Source: CAZKTF01 sp964555565 (lineage in GTDB: Bacteria; Planctomycetota; JAJSAM01; JAKLKS01). Taken from it: 21,799 nt of DNA. The notes beneath the pieces are model-generated. The model had not been told where the DNA came from. It worked only from the letters and a program-made list of their open reading frames with translations, and searched no databases. The position numbers and the translations under genes were made by a program. Shown one piece after another: positions 1 to 8,938 of the stretch. Positions within the stretch are counted from its first letter, which is position 1; the number at the start of each line of letters is the position of its first letter. The stretch is from positions 1 through 21,799 of the forward strand of contig CAZKTF010000028.1 of assembly GCA_964555565.1 (NCBI GenBank), written 5' to 3'.

Positions 1-450
1 CTTCGACCCGGGGACCCCCGAGGAGCGGACGCTCCTCGAGGCGGCCCTGGCCGGGGCCGGGCTCGCGGCGCGCCTCGCGGCCGCGGTCCCCCCGGAGGCC
101 TTCTCCTCCCGCTCCCTCGCCCGGATCGCCCGGGCGGCGGCGGAGACCGCCGGGCCGGACGGGACCGCGGACCCCGCGGCCTGCGCTGCGAAACTCGAGG
201 ACCGGGTCCTGGCCGACGAGGCGGCGCGGCTGGCCGCCCGCGGGGCCGAGGTGCCCGCGGCGGAGCGTGCGCGCGGCTTCGAGGACTGCCTCTCCCGCAT
301 GGCCGTGACGCGGGAGCTCGCGCAGGCGCGCCGCAGGCTGGACGACGCGCACCGCGCCGGCCGGGAGGGCGAGGAGGCGCGGGCGCTCGAGGACGTGCAC
401 CGGATCCAGGTGAAGAGGAAGGCGAATCCCAGGGCCGCCCAGGCCAAGAG

Positions 451-454
<4 letters not shown>
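1..454 (+). CDS. dnaG: DNA primase DnaG, C-terminal end (partial)
   Basis: The reading frame is open from base 2 to the TGA at 452-454, and the 5' end lies outside the window. About 150 residues are visible: Ala/Arg-rich and helical, containing PEAFSSRSLARIARAAAE and ending in a basic tail (KRKANPRAAQAKR). No zinc-binding or TOPRIM motif is present, as expected for the C-terminal helicase-binding part of primase. The assignment rests mainly on position: dnaG directly upstream of rpoD is a widespread arrangement (macromolecular synthesis operon), and the stop overlaps the rpoD start in a GTGA, implying translational coupling. The visible sequence alone does not prove primase; another helical protein upstream of rpoD is possible. 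Confidence 0.6.
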
Positions 455-2265
<1,811 letters not shown>

Positions 2266-2271
2266 ACGCGC

Positions 2272-2300
2272 GGGGCCCGGCCAGATGGCCGGGCCCCTTT
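2272..2300 (+). terminator. Intrinsic terminator after rpoD
   Basis: A perfect 11-bp stem (2272-2282 with 2287-2297) closes a 4-base AGAT loop and is followed by TTT, then CAG and TTT. It starts 7 bases after the rpoD stop and should end the dnaG-rpoD transcript. An in-frame ATG at 2285 lies in its loop, which argues against that ATG as the start of the next gene. Confidence 0.85.
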
Positions 2301-2332
2301 CAGTTTGGGGGACGGACGGACGGGAGGTGACG

Positions 2333-3094
2333 GTGCCGACTCAGGGTCCGGCGGTCCGGGACTCGATACCGAGGCTGCTCAACCTCATGGTGGTGGACGC
2401 GCGGATCCTCGAGATCCGGAAGGAGCGGGAGGAGAAGCCGGCGGCGCTGGCCCGGGAGAGGAAGACGGTGGAGGCGGCGCGGGCGCGGACCGCGGAGGCG
2501 GAGGCGCGCCTCAAGGAGGCGCAGAAGGTGGCCGGGAGGCGGGACCTCGACCTCAAGTCGAAGGAGGCCGACATCAAGAAGCTCGATGGGCAGCTCAACG
2601 CCGCCACCTCGAACAAGGTCTACAGCGAGCTCCTGCTCTCCATCCGGGCTCACCGGGCGGACGTCGAGAAGATCGAGGAGCAGCTCCTCGGGGCCATGGA
2701 CGAGACGGAGGCCCTGGAGCAGGCGGTCGAGAAGGCGCGCGTGGAGCAGCGGAAGGAGGAGGCGGTCCTCCGGGCGGCCGAGAAGGAGGTCCACGCGGCG
2801 GTCGCCGTGCTGGACGCCCGGCTCGCCGAGGAGGACGCCACCCGCCGGGGGATCGTGGCCGGCGTCGATGCGGACATCCTCGCCGTCTACGAGCGGATCC
2901 GCCCGGCGCGCAAGGGGGTCGCCATGGCGGGGGTGGTGGACGGCTACTGCCGCGCCTGCCAGATGGAGATCACCATCCAGGACATCACCCGGGTCATGGG
3001 CGGCGAGCGCCTGATCCAGTGCAAGTCCTGCAACCGGATCCTCTACATGGACACCGTGCCGGTGGGAAACCTCCCGGCGCGCGGGGAGGACTGA
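2333..3094 (+). CDS. Coiled-coil C4 zinc-ribbon protein (DUF164 / CdsZ-like)
   Basis: This 253-residue protein has a long charged coiled coil (about 20-170) and a C-terminal zinc ribbon with C206-x2-C209 and C230-x2-C233 (CRAC and CKSC). The mid-protein stretch TSNKVYSELLLSI is a signature of the widespread DUF164 / C4-type zinc-ribbon family. Members are cytoplasmic, usually of unclear function; some are linked to nucleic acid or secretion partners. I place the start at GTG 2333, because GGAGG at 2323-2327 lies 5 bases upstream, whereas the longer ATG at 2285 sits in the loop of the rpoD terminator. It should therefore be transcribed separately or by read-through. The gene converges on the DUF2752 gene with a 9-base gap. 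Confidence 0.85.
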   Translation: MPTQGPAVRDSIPRLLNLMVVDARILEIRKEREEKPAALARERKTVEAARARTAEAEARLKEAQKVAGRRDLDLKSKEADIKKLDGQLNAATSNKVYSELLLSIRAHRADVEKIEEQLLGAMDETEALEQAVEKARVEQRKEEAVLRAAEKEVHAAVAVLDARLAEEDATRRGIVAGVDADILAVYERIRPARKGVAMAGVVDGYCRACQMEITIQDITRVMGGERLIQCKSCNRILYMDTVPVGNLPARGED

Positions 3095-3103
3095 CGCCCC
3101 CCG

Positions 3104-3556
3104 CTACCGGAGCAGCAGCCGTCCCGCGGGGCTCTCCCGGGCGATCGGGTCCGGCGACCAGTCGGGGCGGATCACCACGCGCACGAGCCACACGCCCGCG
3201 AGCAGGACGAGCCCCGCGACGGCGAGCGCGAGACCGAGGCGCGCCGCGGCGCGGCGGAGGACGGGACGGCCCGTGGCGGCCTCGAGGATCCCCATGGCCA
3301 GGGCCGCGGCGGAGACGAGCGCGAGGGGGAGCACGAGGGGATGGTGCCGCAGCGACGCCGCCACCTCCCCGCAAAGGAGCGCCATCCCCGCCCGGGTCAT
3401 CCCGCAGCCGGGGCAGGGGGCGCCGGTGATCGCCAGGAACGCGCAGGGCGCGTCCGCGCCGGACCGGGCGAGGGCGTAGAGCGCGACCCCCGCCATCGAC
3501 CCCGCGGCGACGAGGAGCGGGAACCAGCGGGACCGGGGGGACCAGGGGACGGGCAC
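3104..3556 (-). CDS. DUF2752 small integral membrane protein
   Basis: The predicted protein has 150 residues and the family hallmark CPGCGMTRA at about 48-56, placed between hydrophobic segments at about 12-30, 73-95 and 103-128. DUF2752 proteins are short membrane proteins of unknown function, common in Planctomycetota, Bacteroidota and Actinomycetota. The start is GTG 3556. There is no Shine-Dalgarno sequence, but TAGAAT (minus strand, 3569-3564) ends 7 bases before it, as in a leaderless transcript. ATG 3496 is the alternative start and would cut into the first hydrophobic segment. The frame continues open further upstream, but that part is antisense to the Nudix gene and has no protein-like character. 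Confidence 0.82.
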   Translation of the reverse strand: MPVPWSPRSRWFPLLVAAGSMAGVALYALARSGADAPCAFLAITGAPCPGCGMTRAGMALLCGEVAASLRHHPLVLPLALVSAAALAMGILEAATGRPVLRRAAARLGLALAVAGLVLLAGVWLVRVVIRPDWSPDPIARESPAGRLLLR

Positions 3557-3563
3557 GGGCGGG

Positions 3564-3569
3564 ATTCTA
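3564..3569 (-). promoter_or_regulatory. Candidate -10 box TAGAAT for DUF2752 gene
   Basis: TAGAAT on the minus strand is followed by 7 bases and then the GTG start at 3556, with no ribosome-binding site between. The spacing would put the transcription start at or next to the initiation codon. No clear -35 hexamer is visible. Confidence 0.5.
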
Positions 3570-3598
3570 CGCGCCGGGCCGCGGTCCCCGCCGCGCGG

Positions 3599-3604
3599 TA
3601 GGAT
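3599..3604 (+). promoter_or_regulatory. Candidate -10 box TAGGAT for Nudix gene
   Basis: TAGGAT ends 9 bases before the ATG at 3614 and would give a leader of about 0-3 bases. It lies back to back with the minus-strand TAGAAT at 3564-3569, so the short gap between the two genes may be a divergent promoter pair. Confidence 0.4.
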
Positions 3605-3613
3605 CCGGCGCCC

Positions 3614-4222
3614 ATGGAGTTCGTCCTGGTCGTCCCGCGCGACCGCCTCTTCGACGGGCGCTACCCGCACGGCTTCGAGCCCTTCGCGGGCGGAGACCGG
3701 GAGCGCACGCTGGCGCGCATCCGCGAGCACGGCTTCTTCGTCGAGCGCCGCCACGCGGAGCGCGAGCCGGCCCTCAAGCAGGTCATCCCCTACGCCCTCT
3801 TCGAGCGGGAGGGGGGGATCTTCCTCATGCGGCGGCTCGACCGGGGCGGGGAGGCGCGGCTCCACGGGAAGCTCTCCGTGGGCGTGGGGGGGCACGTGAA
3901 CCCGGTGGACGGGGCGGCCGACGCGCTCGACGCGGGGCTCCGGCGCGAGGTCGAGGAGGAGGTCGAGGTGGACGGGGGCTGGCGGGCGGCGGCCGCCGGC
4001 GCCATCAACGACGACTCGACGGCGGTCGGCGCGGTCCACTTCGGGCTCGTCTACCGGGTCCGCCCGGGCGGGGCCGTCCGGGTCCGCGAGAAGGACGCCC
4101 TGGAGGGGTCCATGACGCCGCGGGAGGAGGTGCTGCGCCTGCTGCGCGACGAGCGCCCCCGGTTCGAGACCTGGAGCGCGCTGCTTCTGGACCGGCTGGA
4201 CGAGGTGCTCGGGGCCGTGTAG
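3614..4222 (+). CDS. Nudix-fold hydrolase / predicted MutT-like phosphoesterase (COG4112-type)
   Basis: The 202-residue protein has a Nudix-like core: GGHVNP (92-97), then LRREVEEEVEV (109-119), which matches the REUxEE half of the Nudix box. The first half is irregular. An Asp (D103) sits where the first box Glu is expected, and the Gly-rich GGH precedes it by extra residues. This pattern, with an N-terminal domain (residues 1-60, starting EFVLVVPRDRLF), fits the 'predicted phosphoesterase, MutT family' group rather than canonical MutT. The substrate is unknown. Family members need a divalent cation bound by the box glutamates. The ATG 3614 start has no good Shine-Dalgarno sequence. The gene is transcribed away from DUF2752 and converges on the M24 peptidase gene across a palindrome-rich gap. 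Confidence 0.8.
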   Translation: MEFVLVVPRDRLFDGRYPHGFEPFAGGDRERTLARIREHGFFVERRHAEREPALKQVIPYALFEREGGIFLMRRLDRGGEARLHGKLSVGVGGHVNPVDGAADALDAGLRREVEEEVEVDGGWRAAAAGAINDDSTAVGAVHFGLVYRVRPGGAVRVREKDALEGSMTPREEVLRLLRDERPRFETWSALLLDRLDEVLGAV

Positions 4223-4224
4223 CA

Positions 4225-4258
4225 CGCCGGTTGAACGGCGGGCGGGGCAAGCCCGGCG
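4225..4258. repeat. Nested palindromes downstream of Nudix gene
   Basis: CGCCGG at 4225-4230 is the inverted partner of CCGGCG at 4253-4258. Inside are CGCCG-gttgaa-CGGCG (4225-4240) and GGGC-aa-GCCC (4245-4254). It lies directly after the Nudix stop codon, between convergent genes, and may serve as a terminator or be part of a dispersed palindromic element together with 4282-4301. Confidence 0.5.
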
Positions 4259-4281
4259 CATACCCCCCGAAGACACACGGC

Positions 4282-4301
4282 GGGCGGCCCAAGGGCCGCC
4301 C
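4282..4301. repeat. REP-like palindrome abutting the M24 stop codon
   Basis: GGGCGGCCC-aa-GGGCCGCCC is a perfect 9-bp stem that ends against the M24 peptidase stop (TAG on minus, 4304-4302). From memory, short palindromes reading GTAGGGGC..GCCC are dispersed in many GC-rich environmental genomes. That resemblance needs a search. The position between convergent genes fits a bidirectional terminator, though there is no U-tract. Confidence 0.55.
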
Positions 4302-5429
4302 CTACAACGTCAACACCTTCGGGAAGTCCGTCAGGTTCCGGCAGCCGCGCTCCTGGACGAGGACCATGTCCTCGATCCGGACGCCGCCGACGCCGGAGTA
4401 GTAGAGCCCGGGCTCCACGGTGACGACGGAACCCGCGGGGAGGAGGTCGTCCACGGTCCCCACGCGCGGGGCCTCGTGGATGTCGAGGCCCACCCCGTGC
4501 CCGGTCCCGTGGAAGAAGCCCTGCATCTTCCCGTCGCGCGGCCCCGTCCGGTACCCCTGGGCCGCGAAGCGCTCCTGGATGGAGCGGTGGATGTCCCTCC
4601 CGTTCACGCCCGCCCGGACGGCCCGGATGCCCAGCACCTGGGCCTCGAGGACCGCGGCGTACTGGCGCCGCACGGCCTCGCTCGGCCTCCCCTTCACCAC
4701 GGTCCGGCTCATGTCGGCGTAGTAGCCGCTGCGCGCGGAGCGCGGGAAGACGTCGAAGACGATGGGGAGGTGGGGGCGGAGCGGCCCGGAGCCGGTGTCG
4801 TGGGGGTCCACGGCCCGGTCGCCGCAGGCCACGATCGTGTGCTTGGCGACGCAGGCGTCCTCCATGAGGGCCACGTCGATGGTCCGCTTGAGGTCCTCGG
4901 CGGTGAGCGCCCGCCCGCGCTCCAGGATCCGGTTCCCGCGGACCTTCGCCCGGCGGAGCCGCTCGAGGGCCCGGGCGGTGGCGCGCTCCGTGGCCCGCTG
5001 GCTCGCGACGATCTCCCGGACCTCGCCCGGGGTCTTGACGACCCGCGCGGGGAAGAAGGGGGACGGGCGGACCCGGACCCGGATCCCCCGCGCGCGGAGC
5101 CCGTCCGCCATGCCGGTGGGGAAGGACTCGGGGACGAGGGTCGATCGGACCCCCTTCGCCCGGAGCGCCGTCGCGAGGATGTCCGCCATCCCCGGGCGCC
5201 GGGGGTCCTTCGGCCGCGTGACCCTGCGCCAGCGGGTGATGGAGAGGACCTCGTCCACCTCGGCCTGCCCGCGCGCGCGCCCGATCTCGAGGTCGCTCGC
5301 GAGCATGAAGGTGCGGCGCCCCGCCCGGAACCACGCGAAGGGGTCCGGCGCGACGAAGCGCGTGGCGTAGTAGATGTCCGCGTCGCTCTCGCTGGCGGCG
5401 TAGAGGAGCAGGTTCTCGGGCCTCATCAT
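4302..5429 (-). CDS. M24-family metallopeptidase (Xaa-Pro aminopeptidase-like)
   Basis: The 375-residue protein has a creatinase-type N-terminal domain (about 1-135) and a C-terminal pita-bread peptidase domain (about 140-375). All five metal ligands of the family can be assigned: D226 (FDVFPRS) and D239 (GYYADMSRT), H311 (HGTGHGVGLDIHEAPR), E339 (VTVEPGLYY) and E353 (RIEDMV). The two aspartates are 13 residues apart, slightly more than the usual 11. The enzyme is therefore probably an active dinuclear-metal aminopeptidase releasing N-terminal residues before proline. No signal peptide is visible, so it is likely cytoplasmic. ATG 5429 is preceded by GGAGGA with 4-5 bases of spacing. It is the last gene of the minus-strand cluster, 23 bases after the HEAT gene. 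Confidence 0.9.
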   Translation of the reverse strand: MMRPENLLLYAASESDADIYYATRFVAPDPFAWFRAGRRTFMLASDLEIGRARGQAEVDEVLSITRWRRVTRPKDPRRPGMADILATALRAKGVRSTLVPESFPTGMADGLRARGIRVRVRPSPFFPARVVKTPGEVREIVASQRATERATARALERLRRAKVRGNRILERGRALTAEDLKRTIDVALMEDACVAKHTIVACGDRAVDPHDTGSGPLRPHLPIVFDVFPRSARSGYYADMSRTVVKGRPSEAVRRQYAAVLEAQVLGIRAVRAGVNGRDIHRSIQERFAAQGYRTGPRDGKMQGFFHGTGHGVGLDIHEAPRVGTVDDLLPAGSVVTVEPGLYYSGVGGVRIEDMVLVQERGCRNLTDFPKVLTL

Positions 5430-5452
5430 GCGTTCCTCCGCGGGGACCGGGC

Positions 5453-6643
5453 CTACCAGGGCTTCTTGGCCACGGCTTCTGTGACGAACTTCCAGAACTC
5501 CCCGGCGGTCTCGCGGATGTTCAGGTAGTAGGAGTGCATCTCCACGTAGGCCGGCTCCCAGCCCCGGTGGGCGAGGTGGGGCTCCCCCAGGGCCGCCTGG
5601 AACACCATGCAGGCGTCGCGCGCGAGGAGGTACCCCCCCTTCCAGTCCTGGTTCACCTGGAGGATCTCGTTCACCGGGAACATCAGGACCCCCTTCTCCG
5701 GATCGACCAGGACCCGATCGGCGCCGGTGCGGAGCTGGATCTTCGCGAAGGAGGACCGGGCGAAGTGGTCCCAGGCGGGCGCCTTCTTGGCGAGGAACTC
5801 GAGGAACGCCTGGATCCTCTCCCGCATGTCCTTGTCCCCGATGGCGATCTCGGGCTTGAGCCCCTTCGGGCGCTGCTTCTCCCACCAGGCCGGGACCTTC
5901 GAGAGCGCGGCGGGGTCCCAGGCGAACTCCTTCTCCTCCTCGTCGAGGACGATCTGCTCCCCCTCGCCGGCGCGCTTCCCCGGGTCCCCGGGCCGGAACT
6001 TCATCGAGGCGAGCCGTGCCTGGGCGTTCTTCTTCCCGATGAGGTCCTGGAGGGTCCAGACGGCGTGCTTGCGGACGTGCTCGTCGCCGACCGTCGAGAC
6101 CGCGTCGGCGACCTCGCCCCCGAGGGACTTGTCCCCCGAACGCGCGATCGCGCGGCACGCCTCCACGGCGAGGGCCTCCTTCGGCCCCCGGAGGATCTCG
6201 AGGAGGCGCGCCTGCGCCGAGCGGTCCTTCTGGGCGGCGGCCACGAGCCCCAGCGCCTCCACGGCGCGCAGGGACGCCTTGAGGTCGTCGCCCGCGGTCC
6301 TCTCCCGGAAGGCGGCGAGCGCGGCCTCCGGGCCGGCCCGCCAGGCGGCGTGCACGGCCAGGGTCCGAAGGTGGCGGACGTCGGTCTTGAGGGCCAGGTC
6401 CACGAGGAAGGGCACGTCCTCGGGGCGCTTCGCCTTCGCCACGGCGAGGAGCGCGTCCCCGAGAGACTCCGGATCGACCTTCGCGAGCGAGGTCGCGGCC
6501 TTCACGCGGGCGGCCGCGTCCCCGGGGGCCTCCACGGTCTTCCGCAGCTCCGCCGGGTCATCGACCGCCCGGGCGGGGGGGGCGGCCGCCAGCGGGGCCC
6601 CGGCCCCGAGGGCCAGGAGACCGGCGAGGAGGAGGCGGCGCAT
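5453..6643 (-). CDS. Secreted HEAT-repeat protein with uncharacterised C-terminal domain
   Basis: This 396-residue protein has a signal peptide (residues 1 to about 26, MRRLLLAGLLALGAG..). It is followed by paired amphipathic helices typical of HEAT/PBS-lyase-like repeats (about 40-205, such as LKASLRAVEALGLVAAAQKD) and a distinct, aromatic-rich C-terminal domain (about 250-396). That domain includes VLMFPVNEILQV, DWKGGYLLARDACMVFQ and YVEMHSYYLNIRE. I do not recognise the C-terminal domain. HEAT solenoids bind other proteins, so a scaffold role in the periplasm is likely but inferred. The ATG at 6643 lies 13 bases after the TPR gene stop (6657), so the two are co-transcribed. Confidence 0.8.
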   Translation of the reverse strand: MRRLLLAGLLALGAGAPLAAAPPARAVDDPAELRKTVEAPGDAAARVKAATSLAKVDPESLGDALLAVAKAKRPEDVPFLVDLALKTDVRHLRTLAVHAAWRAGPEAALAAFRERTAGDDLKASLRAVEALGLVAAAQKDRSAQARLLEILRGPKEALAVEACRAIARSGDKSLGGEVADAVSTVGDEHVRKHAVWTLQDLIGKKNAQARLASMKFRPGDPGKRAGEGEQIVLDEEEKEFAWDPAALSKVPAWWEKQRPKGLKPEIAIGDKDMRERIQAFLEFLAKKAPAWDHFARSSFAKIQLRTGADRVLVDPEKGVLMFPVNEILQVNQDWKGGYLLARDACMVFQAALGEPHLAHRGWEPAYVEMHSYYLNIRETAGEFWKFVTEAVAKKPW

Positions 6644-6656
6644 GGGACCCGCGATC

Positions 6657-8369
6657 CTACTTCTTCGTCTTCGCCACTTCCGCCTGGCAGTCCTGCACCC
6701 ACTTCTCGACGGCCGGCGCGTCGCCCCCGAGCGCGAGGTACTTGGCGTAGGCGTCCAGCGCCTTCTGGTACTGCTTCAGGTACTCCTGGCAGATGATCCC
6801 CAGCGCGAGCCGGTAGTCCGGCTCCTCCGCGTCCAGCTCGGCGCACTTCTCGTAGGCGGCCGCGGCCTCCTCCCACTTCTTCATCTGCGACCGACAGCGC
6901 GCGAGGCCGCCCCAGGCCGCGACGTCCTTCGGGTCGATCTTCACGGCCGCCTCGTGCGCCGCGGCCCCGGAGTCGTACTTCTTCTGGGCGAAGTAGATCT
7001 CCCCGAGGTCGCGCAGGAAGGCGCCGACCTTCGGATCGAGGTCGGCGGCCCGCTTCAGGGAGGCGACGGCCTCCGCGGGGCGCCCCGCCGCGTCCTGGTC
7101 GAGCCCCAGCGCGTGCCACCCGCGGGCGTGGTCCGGGTAGGCCTTGAGGAGGGCCTGGAAGGCGTCCGTGGCCTCCTTGACCTTCCCCTGCATGTCGAAG
7201 GCGTGCCCGATGCCGAACAGCGCCTCGGCGTTCTTGGGGTCCCGGTCGAGCGCCTTGCGGTACTCCTTGAGGCCGTCGTCGATGAGCCCCTTGGCGAGGA
7301 GGATGCCGCCCGCGGCCGAGAACGCGTCCGGGCCGAGGGGGTCGAGGCGGGCCGCCTCGCGGTAGGCGGCCAGCGCCTCGTCGGCCTTCGACGCGGTCTC
7401 CGCGACGAAGCCCAGCGCCACCTGGGCGTCGGCCCGCTCGGGGAGGGCCTTCACCACCTTCCGGAGGTCCCGCAGCGCGGGGTCGAGCGCCTCGGGCTTC
7501 AGCTCCTTCGATGCGGCCTCGGCCTCGAGGACGACGCGGCGGGCCCGGGTCGTGGAGAGGTGGAGGAGGGCGTCCATGTCCGCGGGGTCGGCGGCCAGGA
7601 GGCGCTGGTAGGCGGCCTCCGCCTCGGCGAGGGCGCCTCGCTCGCGGAAGACGGCCGCGGCCAGCCCGAGGACGACCCGGTCCTGGGGGGCCTCGCGGAC
7701 GAGCGCGTCCGCGGTCGCCTTGGCCTCGTCGAGCTTCCCCTGGCGGAGGAGCGCGTGGGCGAGGCCGACGCGGTGCTCGGTCGCCTTCGGGGCGGCCGCC
7801 GCGGCCTTCCGGTAGCAGGCCTCCGCGGCGGGGAACCGGTGCGCCTCGGCGCACTGGCCGCCGGCCCGCCCCGCGGCGTCCGCGTCCCCCTCCCGGAGGG
7901 CCAGGGCCGCCAGTGCGGCCGCCTCGGCGTCCCCCCCCTTCCCGCTCCGGGTGAGCACCGCGGCGAGGCCGACCTGGGCCCAGTACGCCTTCGGGTCCGC
8001 GGCGAGCCTCTCCCGGAGGACCTTCTCCGCCTCGCCCGGAGGGAGGAGCCGCGAGACGAGGAAGCCGGACTCCGGACCGGGGGACTTCGCCGCCCGCGCC
8101 CGGTAGTCGGCCAGGAGGATGGCGGGGGCGATCTCGCCGCGCGAGGCGTCCTGGTAGAGGACGTGGGCCTCGACGTCGTTGGGGTCCACGCCGAGGGCGG
8201 CCCGGGCCGCCTCCAGCGCCCCCTTGCGGTCCCCCTTGAGGAGCCGCTCGGCGGCCGCCCGGCGCTGGGCGGCCGCGTCGGCCGCCGGGGCGGCGGAGGC
8301 GCCCGAGGCGAGGAGGAGGAGGGCCACCGCGATGGCCGCGGTCCGGGCGGTGAGGCACGGGGGACGCAT
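6657..8369 (-). CDS. Secreted TPR-repeat protein
   Basis: The 570-residue protein has a signal peptide (hydrophobic core about 11-25, cleavage near ASGASA-AP). At least eight tetratricopeptide repeats run from about 36 to 555. The clearest are at 310-345 (ADAQVALGFVAETASKADEA), 346-380, 381-413 (AEALFGIGHAFDMQGKVKEA), 415-447, 449-481 and 482-515. TPR solenoids mediate protein-protein contacts; no catalytic domain is present. The ATG is preceded by GGAAGGAGAA at 6-base spacing. It follows the small Gly/Arg-rich protein gene by about 90 bases and precedes the HEAT gene by 13. Together with the neighbouring HEAT and LamG proteins it suggests an envelope-associated assembly, but no partner is identified. 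Confidence 0.88.
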   Translation of the reverse strand: MRPPCLTARTAAIAVALLLLASGASAAPAADAAAQRRAAAERLLKGDRKGALEAARAALGVDPNDVEAHVLYQDASRGEIAPAILLADYRARAAKSPGPESGFLVSRLLPPGEAEKVLRERLAADPKAYWAQVGLAAVLTRSGKGGDAEAAALAALALREGDADAAGRAGGQCAEAHRFPAAEACYRKAAAAAPKATEHRVGLAHALLRQGKLDEAKATADALVREAPQDRVVLGLAAAVFRERGALAEAEAAYQRLLAADPADMDALLHLSTTRARRVVLEAEAASKELKPEALDPALRDLRKVVKALPERADAQVALGFVAETASKADEALAAYREAARLDPLGPDAFSAAGGILLAKGLIDDGLKEYRKALDRDPKNAEALFGIGHAFDMQGKVKEATDAFQALLKAYPDHARGWHALGLDQDAAGRPAEAVASLKRAADLDPKVGAFLRDLGEIYFAQKKYDSGAAAHEAAVKIDPKDVAAWGGLARCRSQMKKWEEAAAAYEKCAELDAEEPDYRLALGIICQEYLKQYQKALDAYAKYLALGGDAPAVEKWVQDCQAEVAKTKK

Positions 8370-8459
8370 GGGAAGTTCTCCTTCCGCCGCCCCGTCAACG
8401 TCGGCCGCGAGTGGCGCTGCCTGGGCCCCGGGGGAGCCGTCGCGGCCCCGAAGGGACGG

Positions 8460-8816
8460 CTACCTAGGTGTGGTGCAGCGTGACTCGTCGTTGCGCCGCT
8501 CGTCCTCGCGCTCGTGACGCTGGCGGGCCTCTCCCCGCTCCCGCGCCTCGTCCCGGTCGCGCTCGAAGGACTTGCTGCGCCCCACGTCGTAGCGGTCCTC
8601 GCGGTCGGCGGTGAACAGCTCGACCTCGAGGAGCTTCAGGGCCTCCTTGCGGTCGGTCGTCGTCATCGAGCCGCGGCCCTTGCCCTTGCCGCCCCGACCT
8701 CCGCCCCGCTTCCCGCCGCCCCCGCCGCTGCCCCGCCCCTCGGCGCCCTCGGGGAGGAGCGCCCCCCCGGCGAGCAGCGCGGCCACGGTCAGCACGACGA
8801 GACGTCCCAAGCGCAT
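8460..8816 (-). CDS. Small secreted Gly/Arg-rich charged protein
   Basis: This 118-residue protein of unknown function has a signal peptide (MRLGRLVVLTVAALLAGG, residues 1 to about 27), a Gly/Lys/Arg-rich linker (about 28-48, GGGGGKRGGGRGGKGKGRG), then a highly charged helical tail rich in Glu, Asp and Arg (about 50-118). The ATG at 8816 is preceded by GGAGG with 7 bases of spacing, and a TACTAT -10-like box lies further upstream (minus, 8850-8845), so it may have its own promoter inside the cluster. The composition suggests a disordered, polyelectrolyte-binding protein, but that is inference. I do not recognise the family. The good ribosome-binding site and the signal peptide support that it is real. 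Confidence 0.65.
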   Translation of the reverse strand: MRLGRLVVLTVAALLAGGALLPEGAEGRGSGGGGGKRGGGRGGKGKGRGSMTTTDRKEALKLLEVELFTADREDRYDVGRSKSFERDRDEARERGEARQRHEREDERRNDESRCTTPR

Positions 8817-8844
8817 GGCAGAACCTCCAGGTCCGGTATCCATC

Positions 8845-8850
8845 ATAGTA
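8845..8850 (-). promoter_or_regulatory. Candidate -10 box TACTAT upstream of small secreted protein
   Basis: TACTAT on the minus strand lies 28 bases before the ATG at 8816, followed by the GGAGG ribosome-binding site. A TTGGAG lies immediately upstream, but no -35 at standard spacing is visible. Confidence 0.3.
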
Positions 8851-8924
8851 CTCCAACCCCCCGCCCCCCCCATGGGTTTCGGGGCGAGGTGCGGTGCAGG
8901 CGGGGCCCCGTGCGGGACCACGAA

Positions 8925-8938
8925 GGGGGTCAGACCCT
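8925..8938. repeat. Short palindrome GGGTCAGACCC next to a stop codon
   Basis: GGGTC-A-GACCC (8928-8938) directly follows the TAG (minus, 8941-8939) of the LamG/HEAT gene. The stem is only 5 bp, extended by G-rich and C-rich flanks. Its placement against a stop codon repeats what is seen at 4282-4301. Confidence 0.35.

Noticed and set aside
3614..4222. Canonical MutT / 8-oxo-dGTPase
   Set aside because: The Nudix box lacks the regular first half, and the N-terminal extension fits the uncharacterised phosphoesterase-like group better.
5607..8483. Very long plus-strand open frame (958 codons)
   Set aside because: It lies opposite the HEAT and TPR genes, which have signal peptides, ribosome-binding sites and family motifs; the plus frame has none.
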